In this document: one piece after another, positions 8,648 through 18,139 of the stretch | Layout of the letters: every line of letters begins with the position of its first letter | Position numbering within the stretch: position 1 is the first letter of the stretch | Source: Flavobacterium sp. ALD4 | GTDB lineage: Bacteria; Bacteroidota; Bacteroidia; Flavobacteriales; Flavobacteriaceae | Assembly (NCBI RefSeq): GCF_002836475.1 | Contig: NZ_PJBJ01000030.1 | Coordinates: 1,054,001-1,118,000, forward strand | Length of the DNA stretch: 64,000 bases | Reading direction: 5' to 3' | Notes under the pieces: generated by a model | Seen by the model: only the letters and a program-made list of their open reading frames with translations | Databases searched by the model: none | What the model was told of the DNA's origin: nothing | Translations under genes and position numbers: made by a program

Positions 8648-9799
8648 ATGAAATGTTTACCAAATTCAATACAGCCGGAACTAAATCAAGGGGAACAGAA
8701 CGATGCTTTGAAAAAAGGCTCTTTGCCCAACGATTTAATCGATTTCGCATCGAATGATTACCTAGGTTTTTCTCAGTCAGAAATCCTTTTTAAGGTTACG
8801 GACGAGTATTTAGTTAAAAATAAATGCATTGAAAAAGCAGCGACCGGTTCCCTATTTTTATCTGGGAACCGGTCGCTGTTTGAGGAAACAGAGGGTTTTG
8901 TTGCTAATTTCCATCAAACGGAAACAGCGCTACTTTTCAATTCGGGTCGCGATGCTACTATTGGTTTTTTTAGTGCAGTTCCTCAAGAAGGAGATTTGAT
9001 TTTATACGATGAATTGTGTAATGCTTCCATTCGGGACGGACTCCAGCGGTCGGATGCCATATCCCTTAAATTCGACCATAACGATTTTGAAGCTGTAGAA
9101 AAATTGATTTTACGGAATCCAAAGACGATTATTTATATCGTCACCGAATCTGTTTTTTCTATGGATGGCGATTGTCCCAATCTGGAAGAATTAGTGCGGA
9201 TTTCAGATAAGCAGCATTGTTATTTAGTAGTTGATGAAGCACATGCTTTGGGGGTTTTTGGTTTAAAAGGGGAAGGATTCGTTCAAATGCTTGGTTTGCA
9301 AGACTCTATTTTTGCTCGTATTATGACTTTCGAAAGTGCTTTAGGATGTACCGGAGCAGCGATTGTAGGTTCGGTTAATTTGAGGGATTGTGTAGTGAAT
9401 TTTGCCCAAAGCTTTAAGTATACTACAGGGCTATCGCTCCGTTCCGTTGCTACAATATTAATTGCCTACCAACATTTAGAAAAAGAACAACAAACCATAG
9501 CACAACTTCGGGAAAACATCATTCATTTTAGGCAAGAAAAGAATTTGTTGGGTTTAAAAGCGCTTTTTGTGCATGGTAAATCAGCAATACATTCGGCTAT
9601 TATTCCGGGAAATGAAAATGTTACATCCATATCTCAAAAACTGCAAGAAAAAGGATTTGATTTGAAAGCAATACTGTCGCCATCGGTTCCCGAAGGGCAG
9701 GAACGAATTCGTTTTTGTTTACATAGTTATAATTCTAAAGAAGAAATTAGCGAAGTGTTGCGATTGTTGAGTGTTTTTATTTTTTCGTCGCAGATTTAA
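8648..9799 (+). CDS. bioF: 8-amino-7-oxononanoate synthase-like protein with lost active-site residues
   Basis: The whole length matches BioF/alpha-oxoamine synthases: NDLIDFASNDYLGFS near the start, GSLFLSGNRSLFEETE, VDEAHALGVFG (PLP aspartate and histidine region), and SFKYTTGLSLRS. I start it at ATG 8648 (MKCLPNSIQPELNQ); the frame extends to 8621 but the added residues are not family-like. The normal enzyme joins pimeloyl-ACP and alanine in biotin synthesis. Here the PLP-lysine motif TFGKxLG reads TFESALG, the lysine being Ser, and the PLP-stacking His of the SHAS motif is Asn (CNAS). GYDAN is GRDAT. It is therefore probably inactive in the classical reaction although the frame is intact. 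It is in operon position behind the TonB receptor; no bioA or bioD is in the window. Confidence 0.8.
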   Translation: MKCLPNSIQPELNQGEQNDALKKGSLPNDLIDFASNDYLGFSQSEILFKVTDEYLVKNKCIEKAATGSLFLSGNRSLFEETEGFVANFHQTETALLFNSGRDATIGFFSAVPQEGDLILYDELCNASIRDGLQRSDAISLKFDHNDFEAVEKLILRNPKTIIYIVTESVFSMDGDCPNLEELVRISDKQHCYLVVDEAHALGVFGLKGEGFVQMLGLQDSIFARIMTFESALGCTGAAIVGSVNLRDCVVNFAQSFKYTTGLSLRSVATILIAYQHLEKEQQTIAQLRENIIHFRQEKNLLGLKALFVHGKSAIHSAIIPGNENVTSISQKLQEKGFDLKAILSPSVPEGQERIRFCLHSYNSKEEISEVLRLLSVFIFSSQI

Positions 9800-9868
9800 A
9801 AGATCCGTATGGTTATGAAAATAAAAAGCCCTTTTTTATCCGCAATATCCGTGTGTTCCCCGTTCCAT

Positions 9869-10342
9869 TTATTCTGTAGATTCAAATTCTTTAACTTTTT
9901 CATAGACTAAATTGCTCTCAAAACCGCGCCGAAGCAGATAGTCACAAAATTTCTTTCTTTTTTTTAGTATATTCGTTTCCCTTATAGTCTCCCATTGTCT
10001 TTCGGAAACGGTGTCAAAAGTTGCGGTATACTCTTCCTGTGGGATTTCTTTTAGTGCCAGGTTAATGTTGTAGGTGGTGATGTTACGAAATTTCAGCTCA
10101 TTTACGATTCGTACTCTTCCCCAATGTTTGATTCTGTGTTTTCCTCTAGCAAAACTGCAAGCAAACCGGCTTTCGTTAAGAAAATTAGAGCCGATTAGAT
10201 GGGCGATAATTTCATCAATTTCTTCAGAATCCATTTTCATGGTTCTCAATTTTTGTTCCACTTCAGTATGGCAGCGTTCCTGATAAGCGCAATAATGCTC
10301 TATTTTACTGATGGCTTCTTTTATGGAATACACTTCTTTCAT
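9869..10342 (-). CDS. recX: Regulatory protein RecX
   Basis: 157 residues, normal for RecX, which modulates RecA filaments. Three-helix repeats are visible: IEHYCAYQERCHTEVEQKLRTMKM, IIAHLIGSNFLNESRFACSFARGKHRIKHWGRVRIVNELKFRNI, and RKKFCDYLLRRGFESNLVYEKVKEF. No recA is in the window. A damaged second copy of the 5' two thirds of this gene lies at 13976-14330 as part of a tandem duplication, which makes this copy the functional one. Confidence 0.85.
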   Translation of the reverse strand: MKEVYSIKEAISKIEHYCAYQERCHTEVEQKLRTMKMDSEEIDEIIAHLIGSNFLNESRFACSFARGKHRIKHWGRVRIVNELKFRNITTYNINLALKEIPQEEYTATFDTVSERQWETIRETNILKKRKKFCDYLLRRGFESNLVYEKVKEFESTE

Positions 10343-10890
10343 TTCCGAAATTTAGGTAATTATTTGTTGGTAGCTCGTTGATTTTCGTTCAAAGTAAGAG
10401 ATTGGGTGGATGCAGGTATATTTTCATGTACAGAAAAGTATGAAAGTAGCTATGGAATTTAAAAATTTGAGGCCTTGTGCTGCAATGGAAAGTTTTTTTG
10501 CGATTGGGAGTTTATTATGATGCTTATTTCTTCTCCTTTTATTTCCGCCAATTTCGGTGTTTTGGCTCTTGGTTATAGCGTTCTTCGCGGACGGACTAAC
10601 TCGGCGGTTTCTTTTAGGTTTGCTTCCTTTTATCTGAATTTGAGAATTTAGTATTTGTAAATTGTTTTTCGTAAATTCTTTTTTAATAAATACGAAAAAT
10701 CTGACACAAAAACTTTCAAAATAAATAGTACAAGCGCTTTGTAACGGAAATATCTGCCGTTTAACGACTTTTGTGGGAAGCCGTATTTTTTGCATTTGTT
10801 TTTCAATTTGTTTTGCTTTCGGAACGTAATTGTCCTACGACGGTAAGTGCCGGTTGAGGATGGTTTACAAGTTAATTACTTTTTTTTATG
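9988..10890. repeat. Duplicated block, copy 1: recX 5' part plus leader region
   Basis: From the TCTCCCATTGTCTT inside recX through the 545-nt intergenic region to the start codon of the next gene. It recurs at 13978-14846, diverged by substitutions and small indels. Together with the near-identical 3' halves of the two following genes it marks a tandem duplication with a ~3.99-kb unit. Confidence 0.85.
10343..10887 (+). other. Long conserved intergenic leader before the T9SS protein gene
   Basis: 545 nt without a supportable gene. It contains blocks conserved in the copy at 14329-14843: AATTTGAGGCCTTGTGCTGCA-type sequence near 10460, CGATTGGGAGTTTATTATGA near 10500, GGTGTTTTGGCTCTTGGTTA near 10555 and CTGCCGTTTAACGA near 10755. 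Reading frames across it are not kept between the copies, so the conservation is not protein-coding. It may be a long 5' leader, a small RNA, or simply inherited spacer. No Bacteroidetes -7 box is convincing close to the gene. Confidence 0.45.
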
Positions 10891-13800
10891 AAGCAATATT
10901 ACACCAACAATACGATGTTTGTCATCAGTTTAGTTTTCTCTAAAATAAAAAGTTTTTGGGATTTTTGTGGTTTTGGGAATTTTGGTAAAAAGATTTTTTT
11001 TGCTTTTTTATTATTTTTTTTTCAGGCTGTAGTTTTGGCTCAAACTTATACAATTACTGGAAATATAAGTGCATCTACTTTAAGTTGCAGTACGCTCAAG
11101 ACTGCAGGTACAAAAGTAATAATTGTTGGTGATGGGTCTGCTGGTTCGAGTTTATTGATGAACGATAATTTAGACTTAACTTGTTTAGGCCCTATTCAAT
11201 TAATTATCAATAATAGTTCTAACATTGATTTTAGAATCCAAAATTATGACCTAACACTTGCTGCAGGGTCTTCAATTACATTTAATGGAAGTGGGACATT
11301 ACTTCCTATTACTGATGATAATGCTTGTAGTAGTTCAGATCGAATAAGAATAGGAGACCTTGTAGTGTCAAGTTGCACTGGACAAGGGGCGGGAGCTCAA
11401 AGTAGTTTTGTGAATTTAGTAAATCAAGGAGGATATAGCCCAATTACAGCTACAGCAATGCCTAGCTCAATTTGCGGTTCAGAGAGTTCTAAAATCACAG
11501 GAACAGCATCGCCTTCTGATGGGGCTTCTTTTAATTGGTATGATGTGCCAAGTGGCGGAACAGTTTTGCTAAGTGGAAATAATAGTATTTATAATACTGG
11601 TACAATTACTACGACAAAAACATATTATGTTTCTGCCACATATGCAGCTACAAATCGAACTTTAGCTTACACAACGGTAAGGAAAGCGGTTACGGTAACG
11701 GTGAATCCAGTACCTAATAATGTTTTAAATGGTTTTACTGGTGAAACCATTTGTAATGGTAGTCAAGGAACACTAAAATTTAACCCTGATAATACAGATT
11801 TTAGAGGGCCCTATACTATAGTATATACAGATGGGACTACTAACTGGACGGCAAATATCCAAACTGCTTCCTTAACACCTTTTAATGTTGCTGTCAATCC
11901 AATAATAACAACTAATTATACACTAATATCGATAACAAATGCAGTTGGTTGTATAAGGACAGCAGGTTTTGGGGACGCAACGGCACGTATAACTGTTAAT
12001 CCAACACCAACTGCACCTGCGTTTACTCAAGTAAACCCTACGTGTGCGGAACCTACCGGAGCGATAACGGTGACTGCTCCTGCTGGAACTGGAATCACCT
12101 ATAGTATTGACGGTGCAACTTATACTAACACTACTGGAACATTTACTAATGTGGCTGCTGGAGCTTATTCCGTTACGGTTAAAAATGCTGCAGGATGTAT
12201 CTCAACTCCTACTAATGTTACAATCAATACTTCTCCTGCTATTACTAATACCTGGAATGATGTATGGTCTACTGGCAGCTCACCAACTAGTTCTCAAGTG
12301 ATTGAATTTGCATCGAATTACGATTCTACAGCAAATCTAGAGGTTAACAAAGTGGTACTAGAAGGTTGTTCTTGTCAAGTAAATGCGGGTGTAAAAGTTG
12401 TTTTTTACTCAGGGCATACATTGAAAACACAGAATCAAGTTACTGTTGCGGCTTCAACTGCAACGAAAGCCGCAGGTATATTAGAATTTAAAAATTCAGC
12501 AAGCCTGGTCCAGGTTAATAACCCTGATCCAAATAATGCATTGACACAAAACACGGGGAATATAATTTATAATCGAGCGGTCACTGGAATTAAAGCGAAA
12601 GATTATGTTTACTGGTCTACTCCGGTACGAGGTCAGAAACTGGCTGATTTCTCTTCAACTATTAAATATTTGTGGAACGCAACGTTAAATAACTGGAGGG
12701 TGCCTGGACTACTTGATATGCAGATTGGCCAAGGGTATGTAATAAGACGGGATGAAGTTGGTAATTTTACGGGAACTTTTACGGGCATCCCTAATAATGG
12801 GAGTATTAAATTCTCCATAGGTGATATTGGTAGTTTTAATTTAATAGGCAACCCTTATCCTTCGGCTTTGGATGCGAGCCAGTTTTTAGATACCAACAGC
12901 GGAGTTTTGGGAGGTACTATTTATTTCTGGACGCATAGTACGGCAATCCAGGCAAGAATAAATATTCTACTGACAGCAGGCTCAGGTGATTTGGCTTATA
13001 CATCAGATGATTATGCAGCATGGAACAGTACAGGAGGGCTTAAGACTTACGAAGCAGCTAACGACATATTAGATCGCGTTCCGTCTGGTAAAATTGCAGC
13101 TGGACAGGCCTTTTTTGCAACTAGTATAGCATCGGGTAAACAGGCAGTATTTGAGAATATTATGCGACTAGATAAGGCGGGAGATATTCTGGATAATTCA
13201 CAGTTTTTTAAAATAAACTCAAATTCAAAAACCAGTAATACTATTGAGAAAAACAGGCTGTGGCTTAATTTAACAAATACTCAGGGAGCTTTCAAGCAAA
13301 CTCTGATTGGTTATATTAAAGGCGCAACAAATGAGTATGATAATGTCTATGACGGAGTCAGCTTCAATGGTAATGCCTACATTGATTTCTATAGTGTACA
13401 AAACAGTAAAAACTATGCTATCCAGGGAAGAGCCTTGCCGTTTGATGGTAATGATATCGTCCCTTTAGGTTACAAAACAACTATTGTAGGAGAATTTAAA
13501 ATAGCTATCGATGAAGTGGATGGTTTTCTTGTCAATAAGAAAATTTATTTAGAAGATAAACTATTGGATAAAACCCAAGACTTAAGTCTGGCGCCTTATA
13601 CTTTTACCACCGAAAAAGGGACATATAACGATCGTTTTGTACTGAGTTATACTAGCAAAACCTTAGCGACAGATGACTTTGAAACTGAAAAGAGCGGTGT
13701 GGTAATATCAAGTAAAAACAAGGAAATCAAAATACAGTCTAAAGTGGAACTGATCGATAAAGTGATGGTCTATGATGTTTCGGGAAAATTAATTAAGGAA

Positions 13801-13920
13801 AAGAAGAAGATTGAAAATACGGAATTGATACTTTCAGGTATAAATGCATCAGAGCAGGTTTTTATCGTAAAGGTTTTCCTGATAAACGGAACAACAATTT
13901 CTAAAAAGATCATTTATTAG
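10888..13920 (+). CDS. Large T9SS-secreted surface protein, paralogue 1 (ChiA-like type C tail)
   Basis: 1010 residues. The signal peptide is preceded by an unusually long N-region of ~35 residues (hydrophobic IFFAFLLFFFQAVVLAQ|TYT). An Ig-like T9SS-associated domain lies at about 185-275 (ITATAMPSSICGSESSKITG) and a SprB-like repeat at ~375-450 (ITYSIDGATYTNTTGTFTNVAAG). The C-terminal ~450 residues (NRAVTGIKAKDYVYWSTPVRG to the end) are shared almost unchanged with the next gene and more distantly with the 18-22 kb pseudogene. The final ~75 residues (GVVISSKNKEIKIQSKVELIDKVMVYDVSGK ... TTISKKIIY) resemble the T9SS type C sorting domain known from F. johnsoniae ChiA. No catalytic domain is visible; adhesion or matrix function is plausible. 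Confidence 0.8.
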   Translation: MKQYYTNNTMFVISLVFSKIKSFWDFCGFGNFGKKIFFAFLLFFFQAVVLAQTYTITGNISASTLSCSTLKTAGTKVIIVGDGSAGSSLLMNDNLDLTCLGPIQLIINNSSNIDFRIQNYDLTLAAGSSITFNGSGTLLPITDDNACSSSDRIRIGDLVVSSCTGQGAGAQSSFVNLVNQGGYSPITATAMPSSICGSESSKITGTASPSDGASFNWYDVPSGGTVLLSGNNSIYNTGTITTTKTYYVSATYAATNRTLAYTTVRKAVTVTVNPVPNNVLNGFTGETICNGSQGTLKFNPDNTDFRGPYTIVYTDGTTNWTANIQTASLTPFNVAVNPIITTNYTLISITNAVGCIRTAGFGDATARITVNPTPTAPAFTQVNPTCAEPTGAITVTAPAGTGITYSIDGATYTNTTGTFTNVAAGAYSVTVKNAAGCISTPTNVTINTSPAITNTWNDVWSTGSSPTSSQVIEFASNYDSTANLEVNKVVLEGCSCQVNAGVKVVFYSGHTLKTQNQVTVAASTATKAAGILEFKNSASLVQVNNPDPNNALTQNTGNIIYNRAVTGIKAKDYVYWSTPVRGQKLADFSSTIKYLWNATLNNWRVPGLLDMQIGQGYVIRRDEVGNFTGTFTGIPNNGSIKFSIGDIGSFNLIGNPYPSALDASQFLDTNSGVLGGTIYFWTHSTAIQARINILLTAGSGDLAYTSDDYAAWNSTGGLKTYEAANDILDRVPSGKIAAGQAFFATSIASGKQAVFENIMRLDKAGDILDNSQFFKINSNSKTSNTIEKNRLWLNLTNTQGAFKQTLIGYIKGATNEYDNVYDGVSFNGNAYIDFYSVQNSKNYAIQGRALPFDGNDIVPLGYKTTIVGEFKIAIDEVDGFLVNKKIYLEDKLLDKTQDLSLAPYTFTTEKGTYNDRFVLSYTSKTLATDDFETEKSGVVISSKNKEIKIQSKVELIDKVMVYDVSGKLIKEKKKIENTELILSGINASEQVFIVKVFLINGTTISKKIIY

Positions 13921-13941
13921 AAACTTAAAAATAGAGATGCC

Positions 13942-14330
13942 TTAAATCCCATTCGTTATCGCGAATGGGATTTTTATTCTCCCATTGTCTTTAGTAAACG
14001 GTGTCAAAAGTTGCGGTATACTCTTCCTGTGATTTTTTTTTAGTGCTAGGGTCATGTTGTAGGTGCTGCTGTTTCTAAATTTCAGCTCATTTACGATTCG
14101 TACTCGTCCCCTATGCTTGATCCGGTGTTTTCCTATGGCAAAACTGCAGCTGAAGCAACCTTCATCGAGGAAATGATCGTTGATAAGATCGAATATGATG
14201 ACACTCGTTTCTTCAGAATCCATTTTCAGGGTTCTTAATTTCTGTTCCAGTTCAGTATGACAGCGTTTCTGGTAGCACAATAATGCTCCATCTTATGGAT
14301 GGCTTCTTTTATGGAATATACTTCTTTCAT
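13942..14330 (-). pseudogene. Truncated and frameshifted recX copy
   Basis: Starts MKEVYSIKEAIHKMEHYCA like recX (ATG at 14330), then loses one base so that the frame jumps to YQKRCHTELEQKLRTLKMDSEE. It shifts again after TLALKK, and the homology stops at QW(E), directly at the terminator of the preceding gene. Two frameshifts and a missing C-terminal third make it non-functional. It is the left end of the second unit of the duplication; recX homology itself runs from about 13976. Confidence 0.85.
13944..13973. terminator. Hairpin terminator
   Basis: AAATCCCATTCG / CGAATGGGATTT, a perfect 12-bp stem with a 6-nt loop followed by T5, behind T9SS paralogue 1. Nearly the same arms occur in the terminator at 22025. 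Confidence 0.85.
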
Positions 14331-14846
14331 TGTCAATTTTTAGAAACTCGAAATTCAGGTAATTATTTGTTGGAAGCGAGCTGATTTTCATGTAGAGAAA
14401 AGTATGAACCTCGCTTTGGTATTTAAAAATTTGAGGCCTTGTGCTGCATTTAAAATTTTTTTTTGCGATTGGGAGTTTATTATGATGCTTTTTTTCTCCT
14501 TTTATTTCCTTCAATTTCGGTGTTTTGGCTCTTGGTTATAGCGTTCTTCACAGACGGAGTAACGTGGCGGTTTTTTTTGGGTTTGCTTGCTTTTATCTAA
14601 ACTTTAGAATTTAGCATTTAGAAATTGTTTTTCGTGAATTCTTTTTTAATAAGTACGAAAAATATAATACAAAAACTTTCGAAATTGATGTTATGTGTGC
14701 TTTATAGCCGATATATCTGCCGTTTAACGATTTTATTTCAAAGTCCTATTTTGCTTGTTTAATTTGCAATTTCGTCAATAGTATAATTTTCCGAAGCAGG
14801 TAAGTACTGATTGAGGATGGGTAACAACTTAGTCAATTTTTTTATG
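13978..14846. repeat. Duplicated block, copy 2: recX remnant plus leader region
   Basis: Counterpart of 9988-10890. The homology begins exactly after the terminator of paralogue 1, which places the duplication junction at about 13977. Copy 2 is ~35 nt shorter because of small deletions. Confidence 0.85.
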
Positions 14847-17765
14847 AAGCAATATTACGCTAAAACTACGATATTTATCATCAATTTAATTTTCTCAAAA
14901 ATAAAAAATTTTAAAGTTTTTTTTATTTTAGGTAATGCTGCTAAAAAAACAGCTTTCGTCATTTTTTTAATTTTGATGCATGGTACTTGTTTTGCGCAGA
15001 CAATTACAACGCTAACTTCGGGGAATTGGTCATCATCTTCAACATGGGCGGGCGGAGTAGTGCCGGGTCCAAACGATATTGTAACTGTTAATCATGCTAT
15101 TATTTTAGATGTAAACCTCACAATTGGTACAGGAGAATATACTTTTAATTCAAATGTAACTGATGATGGAAGTAGTCGTCAACTAACAGCTATGACTTCG
15201 GGTGGAGTATTAATAATAGCAAATAATAGCACAACAACTTTTGGTGGCGAGGCCTTTTTAGATAATTCTGTTTTGACTGTTACCGACGGTTCAACTCTTA
15301 TAACGGGTACTTTAACTATAGACAATGGAACAAGCATCACTATTAATGGAACTTTAGAAGTAAATGGAAATGTAACAGATAACAATAATGGCAAAGGAGG
15401 AGGATTTGATGTTGCTGGATACGTCCAAATTAATGGTAATTATAACGCTACTGTCGGAAACGTCCAAGTGGATGGGAGTGGAGTTTTTCAAACTACAGGA
15501 ACAATTACTACAACTGGTAGCTCAACAGTAGGTGATTCAACAAATAACTGTACTACAGGTCCGTGTTCGAGTGGTTCTATTTCTTGTGAAAATAATACGT
15601 CATCGATTTCGCCAAGCAATCAGAGCTTGTGTGCTGATCAATCAGTCGCGCCATTAATTTTTAGTAGTAATAGTGCAATTAGTTCGTATCAGTGGCAAAA
15701 AAGCACCACTAATGGAGGATTAGGATTTACAGATATAGGAGAAGCAACAAGCAATACTTATTCACCAGGTTTTATTGATGGTACTACATGGTACAGAATA
15801 AAATACTCAAAATCAGAAAACGGATGTGCCAACTTAATATCGCCTTCTGTTAAAGTAACGATAGTAAGTAATTCAGCGCCAACATTTGCGCTGGGAGATA
15901 TCGTCCAGCCAACTTGCGTCCAGCCAACAGGTAGTGTTTTTTTAAGTGGATTGCCAGCAGGGACCTGGACACTAACAAGAAGTCCAGGTGATGTAGTAAC
16001 AGGTGGCTCAGGAACTACGATGTCTATTGATGGGCTGGTTGCTGGAACGTATAATTTCACCGTTAGAGTTGATGATTGCGAGTCGGTACCATCAGCCAAT
16101 ATAGAAATTGTAGCTCCAGTTTCTGCAATTTGGGACGGGACAGAATGGACAAATGGTCCTCCAACGATTAATAAAGTACTTGTTTTTGAAGGGAATTACA
16201 GTGAAAATGTAGATGTGGAAGGCTGTGCTTGCGAAGTAAAAGCGGGAACAGTTGTTATCCCAAATGGAAAGTCCATCACAATTACCAATGATATGGTAGT
16301 TTCTGGTGGATCTCTTATTTTCAAAAATAACGCCAGTTTAGTACAGGTAAATGATGCTGCTGACAATTCAGGTAATATAACTTATAATCGAGCGGTCACT
16401 GGAATTAAAGCGAAAGATTATGTTTACTGGTCTACTCCCGTACGAGGTCAAAAATTGGCTGACTTCTCTTCAACTATTAAATATTTGTGGAACGCAAAGT
16501 TAAATAGCTGGAGGGTGCCTGGACTACTTGATATGCAGATTTGCCAAGGGTATACAATAAGACGGGATGTAGCTGGTAATTTTACGAAAACTTTTACTGG
16601 CATCCCTAATAATGGGATTAAGGATATCAGCATAGGTGATAAGGATAGTTTTAATTTAATAGGGAACCCATATCCTTCAGCTATAGATGCGGATAAGTTT
16701 TTATTGGAGGATAATAATAAGTTAGTGCTAGGAGGAACTATTTATTTCTGGACTCATATTACTCCTATAACGTTAAGAGATGAACTTCCTGCAGGAACTG
16801 CCGGCTCTGGAGATTTAGCTTATACGTCGGATGATTATGCTTCGTACAACATAACTGGTGGTGTTGGTGTAGAAAAAGGTACAAAAGCAAAAAGTGATAA
16901 CAATGTTGGTGAAATTAGATATAAGCCTACGGGTAAAATTGCAGCTGGACAGGCCTTTTTTGCAACTAGTATAGCATCTGGTAAAAAGGCGGTATTTAAA
17001 AATTCTATGCGAGTAGGTGCCGATGATACGCCTCTAGATAATTCACAGTTTTTTAAAATAAAGTCAAATTCGAAAACTAGTAATACTATTGAGAAAACTA
17101 GGGTATGGTTAAATTTAACAAACACTGGTGGGGCTTTTAAACAAACCTTGATTGGCTATATTACCGGCGCAACAAATGAGTACGATAATGTCTATGATGG
17201 AATCAGCTTTGATGGTAATACTTATATTGATTTTTATAGTACAAGTAAGGATAAAAATTTTGTTATCCAGGGAAGAGCCTTACCGTTTGATGATAATGAT
17301 AAGGTACCATTGGGTTATAAGACGACTATTGTTGGAGAATTTAAAATAGCTATCGATGAAACGGATGGTTTACTTGTCAATAAGATAATTTATTTAGAAG
17401 ATAAACTATTGGGTAAAACCCAAGACTTAAGTCTAGCGCCTTATACTTTTACCACCGAAAAAGGGACATATAACGATCGTTTTGTATTGAGTTATACTAA
17501 CAAAACTCTTGTTACAGATGACTTTAAAGATTTGAATTATGGTGTCTTAATTTCTAATAAAAATAGAGAAATTAAAATCAATGCTTTAGTAAATTATATA
17601 GACAAGGTATTTGTTTATGATATAACAGGGAAGCAGATTTTCTCAAAATCTAAAATAGATAAAAATGAATTTATCATGAGTAACTTAGAATCTAGTAATC
17701 AGGTTTTAATTGTAAAGGTTTTATTGCAAAATAATATAGTTGTTACTAAGAAGGTTTTATTTTAA
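14844..17765 (+). CDS. Large T9SS-secreted surface protein, paralogue 2 (ChiA-like type C tail)
   Basis: The ATG at 14844 (MKQYYAKTTIFIINLIF) aligns with the start of paralogue 1; the frame opens at 14811 but that extension is not shared. 973 residues, signal peptide ending HGTCFAQ|TITT. The N-terminal half is unrelated to paralogue 1: a G8/beta-helix-like region (LTSGNWSSSSTWAGGVVPGPNDIVTVNHAI, then repeated ITGTLTIDNG and EVNGNVTDNN) followed by Ig-like repeats (SQSLCADQSVAPL-type). From VTGIKAKDYVYWSTPVRGQKLADFS to the end it is nearly identical to paralogue 1, including the T9SS type C-like tail. The passenger half has thus been exchanged on a conserved carrier half. Function unknown; probably an adhesin or matrix protein. 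Confidence 0.8.
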   Translation: MKQYYAKTTIFIINLIFSKIKNFKVFFILGNAAKKTAFVIFLILMHGTCFAQTITTLTSGNWSSSSTWAGGVVPGPNDIVTVNHAIILDVNLTIGTGEYTFNSNVTDDGSSRQLTAMTSGGVLIIANNSTTTFGGEAFLDNSVLTVTDGSTLITGTLTIDNGTSITINGTLEVNGNVTDNNNGKGGGFDVAGYVQINGNYNATVGNVQVDGSGVFQTTGTITTTGSSTVGDSTNNCTTGPCSSGSISCENNTSSISPSNQSLCADQSVAPLIFSSNSAISSYQWQKSTTNGGLGFTDIGEATSNTYSPGFIDGTTWYRIKYSKSENGCANLISPSVKVTIVSNSAPTFALGDIVQPTCVQPTGSVFLSGLPAGTWTLTRSPGDVVTGGSGTTMSIDGLVAGTYNFTVRVDDCESVPSANIEIVAPVSAIWDGTEWTNGPPTINKVLVFEGNYSENVDVEGCACEVKAGTVVIPNGKSITITNDMVVSGGSLIFKNNASLVQVNDAADNSGNITYNRAVTGIKAKDYVYWSTPVRGQKLADFSSTIKYLWNAKLNSWRVPGLLDMQICQGYTIRRDVAGNFTKTFTGIPNNGIKDISIGDKDSFNLIGNPYPSAIDADKFLLEDNNKLVLGGTIYFWTHITPITLRDELPAGTAGSGDLAYTSDDYASYNITGGVGVEKGTKAKSDNNVGEIRYKPTGKIAAGQAFFATSIASGKKAVFKNSMRVGADDTPLDNSQFFKIKSNSKTSNTIEKTRVWLNLTNTGGAFKQTLIGYITGATNEYDNVYDGISFDGNTYIDFYSTSKDKNFVIQGRALPFDDNDKVPLGYKTTIVGEFKIAIDETDGLLVNKIIYLEDKLLGKTQDLSLAPYTFTTEKGTYNDRFVLSYTNKTLVTDDFKDLNYGVLISNKNREIKINALVNYIDKVFVYDITGKQIFSKSKIDKNEFIMSNLESSNQVLIVKVLLQNNIVVTKKVLF

Positions 17766-17787
17766 ACATATCAATTAAACTTTTTTT

Positions 17788-17824
17788 AAAACACCCCATT
17801 ATACAATTGTATAATGAGGTGTTT
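17788..17824 (+). terminator. Hairpin terminator of T9SS paralogue 2
   Basis: ACACC...ATTATACAATTGTATAAT...GGTGT, a long near-perfect palindrome with one mismatch, followed by eight T. The rest of the gap to 18139 (about 310 nt, AT-rich) holds nothing I can identify. Confidence 0.8.
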
Positions 17825-18139
17825 TTTTTGGAAGCATGATATGTAGTGGAACAATTTTTCTTATTGGGTTCATAGATTTAAAACAAAGCTTGTTTTTTGC
17901 TATATATTATACTTTCTCAAATAGCTAATGGTGTTTTTCGGTATATGTTTAAAGTCAGTGTTTTATGGTTTAAAAATCACTGAAAGTGGGTAATGTGGAG
18001 AGAGAATATTAAGAATAGTTTTATAAGAGATTGTTTGTAAATGGCTAGTTCAGTAAATACTGAGTTAAAGAAATTAAAAGCAGTTTTCTTAGTTTAAAAA
18101 ATGTCTTTTCTCAGTATTAATCTTTAATGCCTTTTCAAT

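Noticed and set aside
10424-10795. 123-codon - strand frame in the surface gene leader
   Set aside because: In the duplicated copy (14293-14514) the frame is broken and the matching DNA is read differently, so conservation is at nucleotide level only. The sequence is rich in basic residues without family resemblance.
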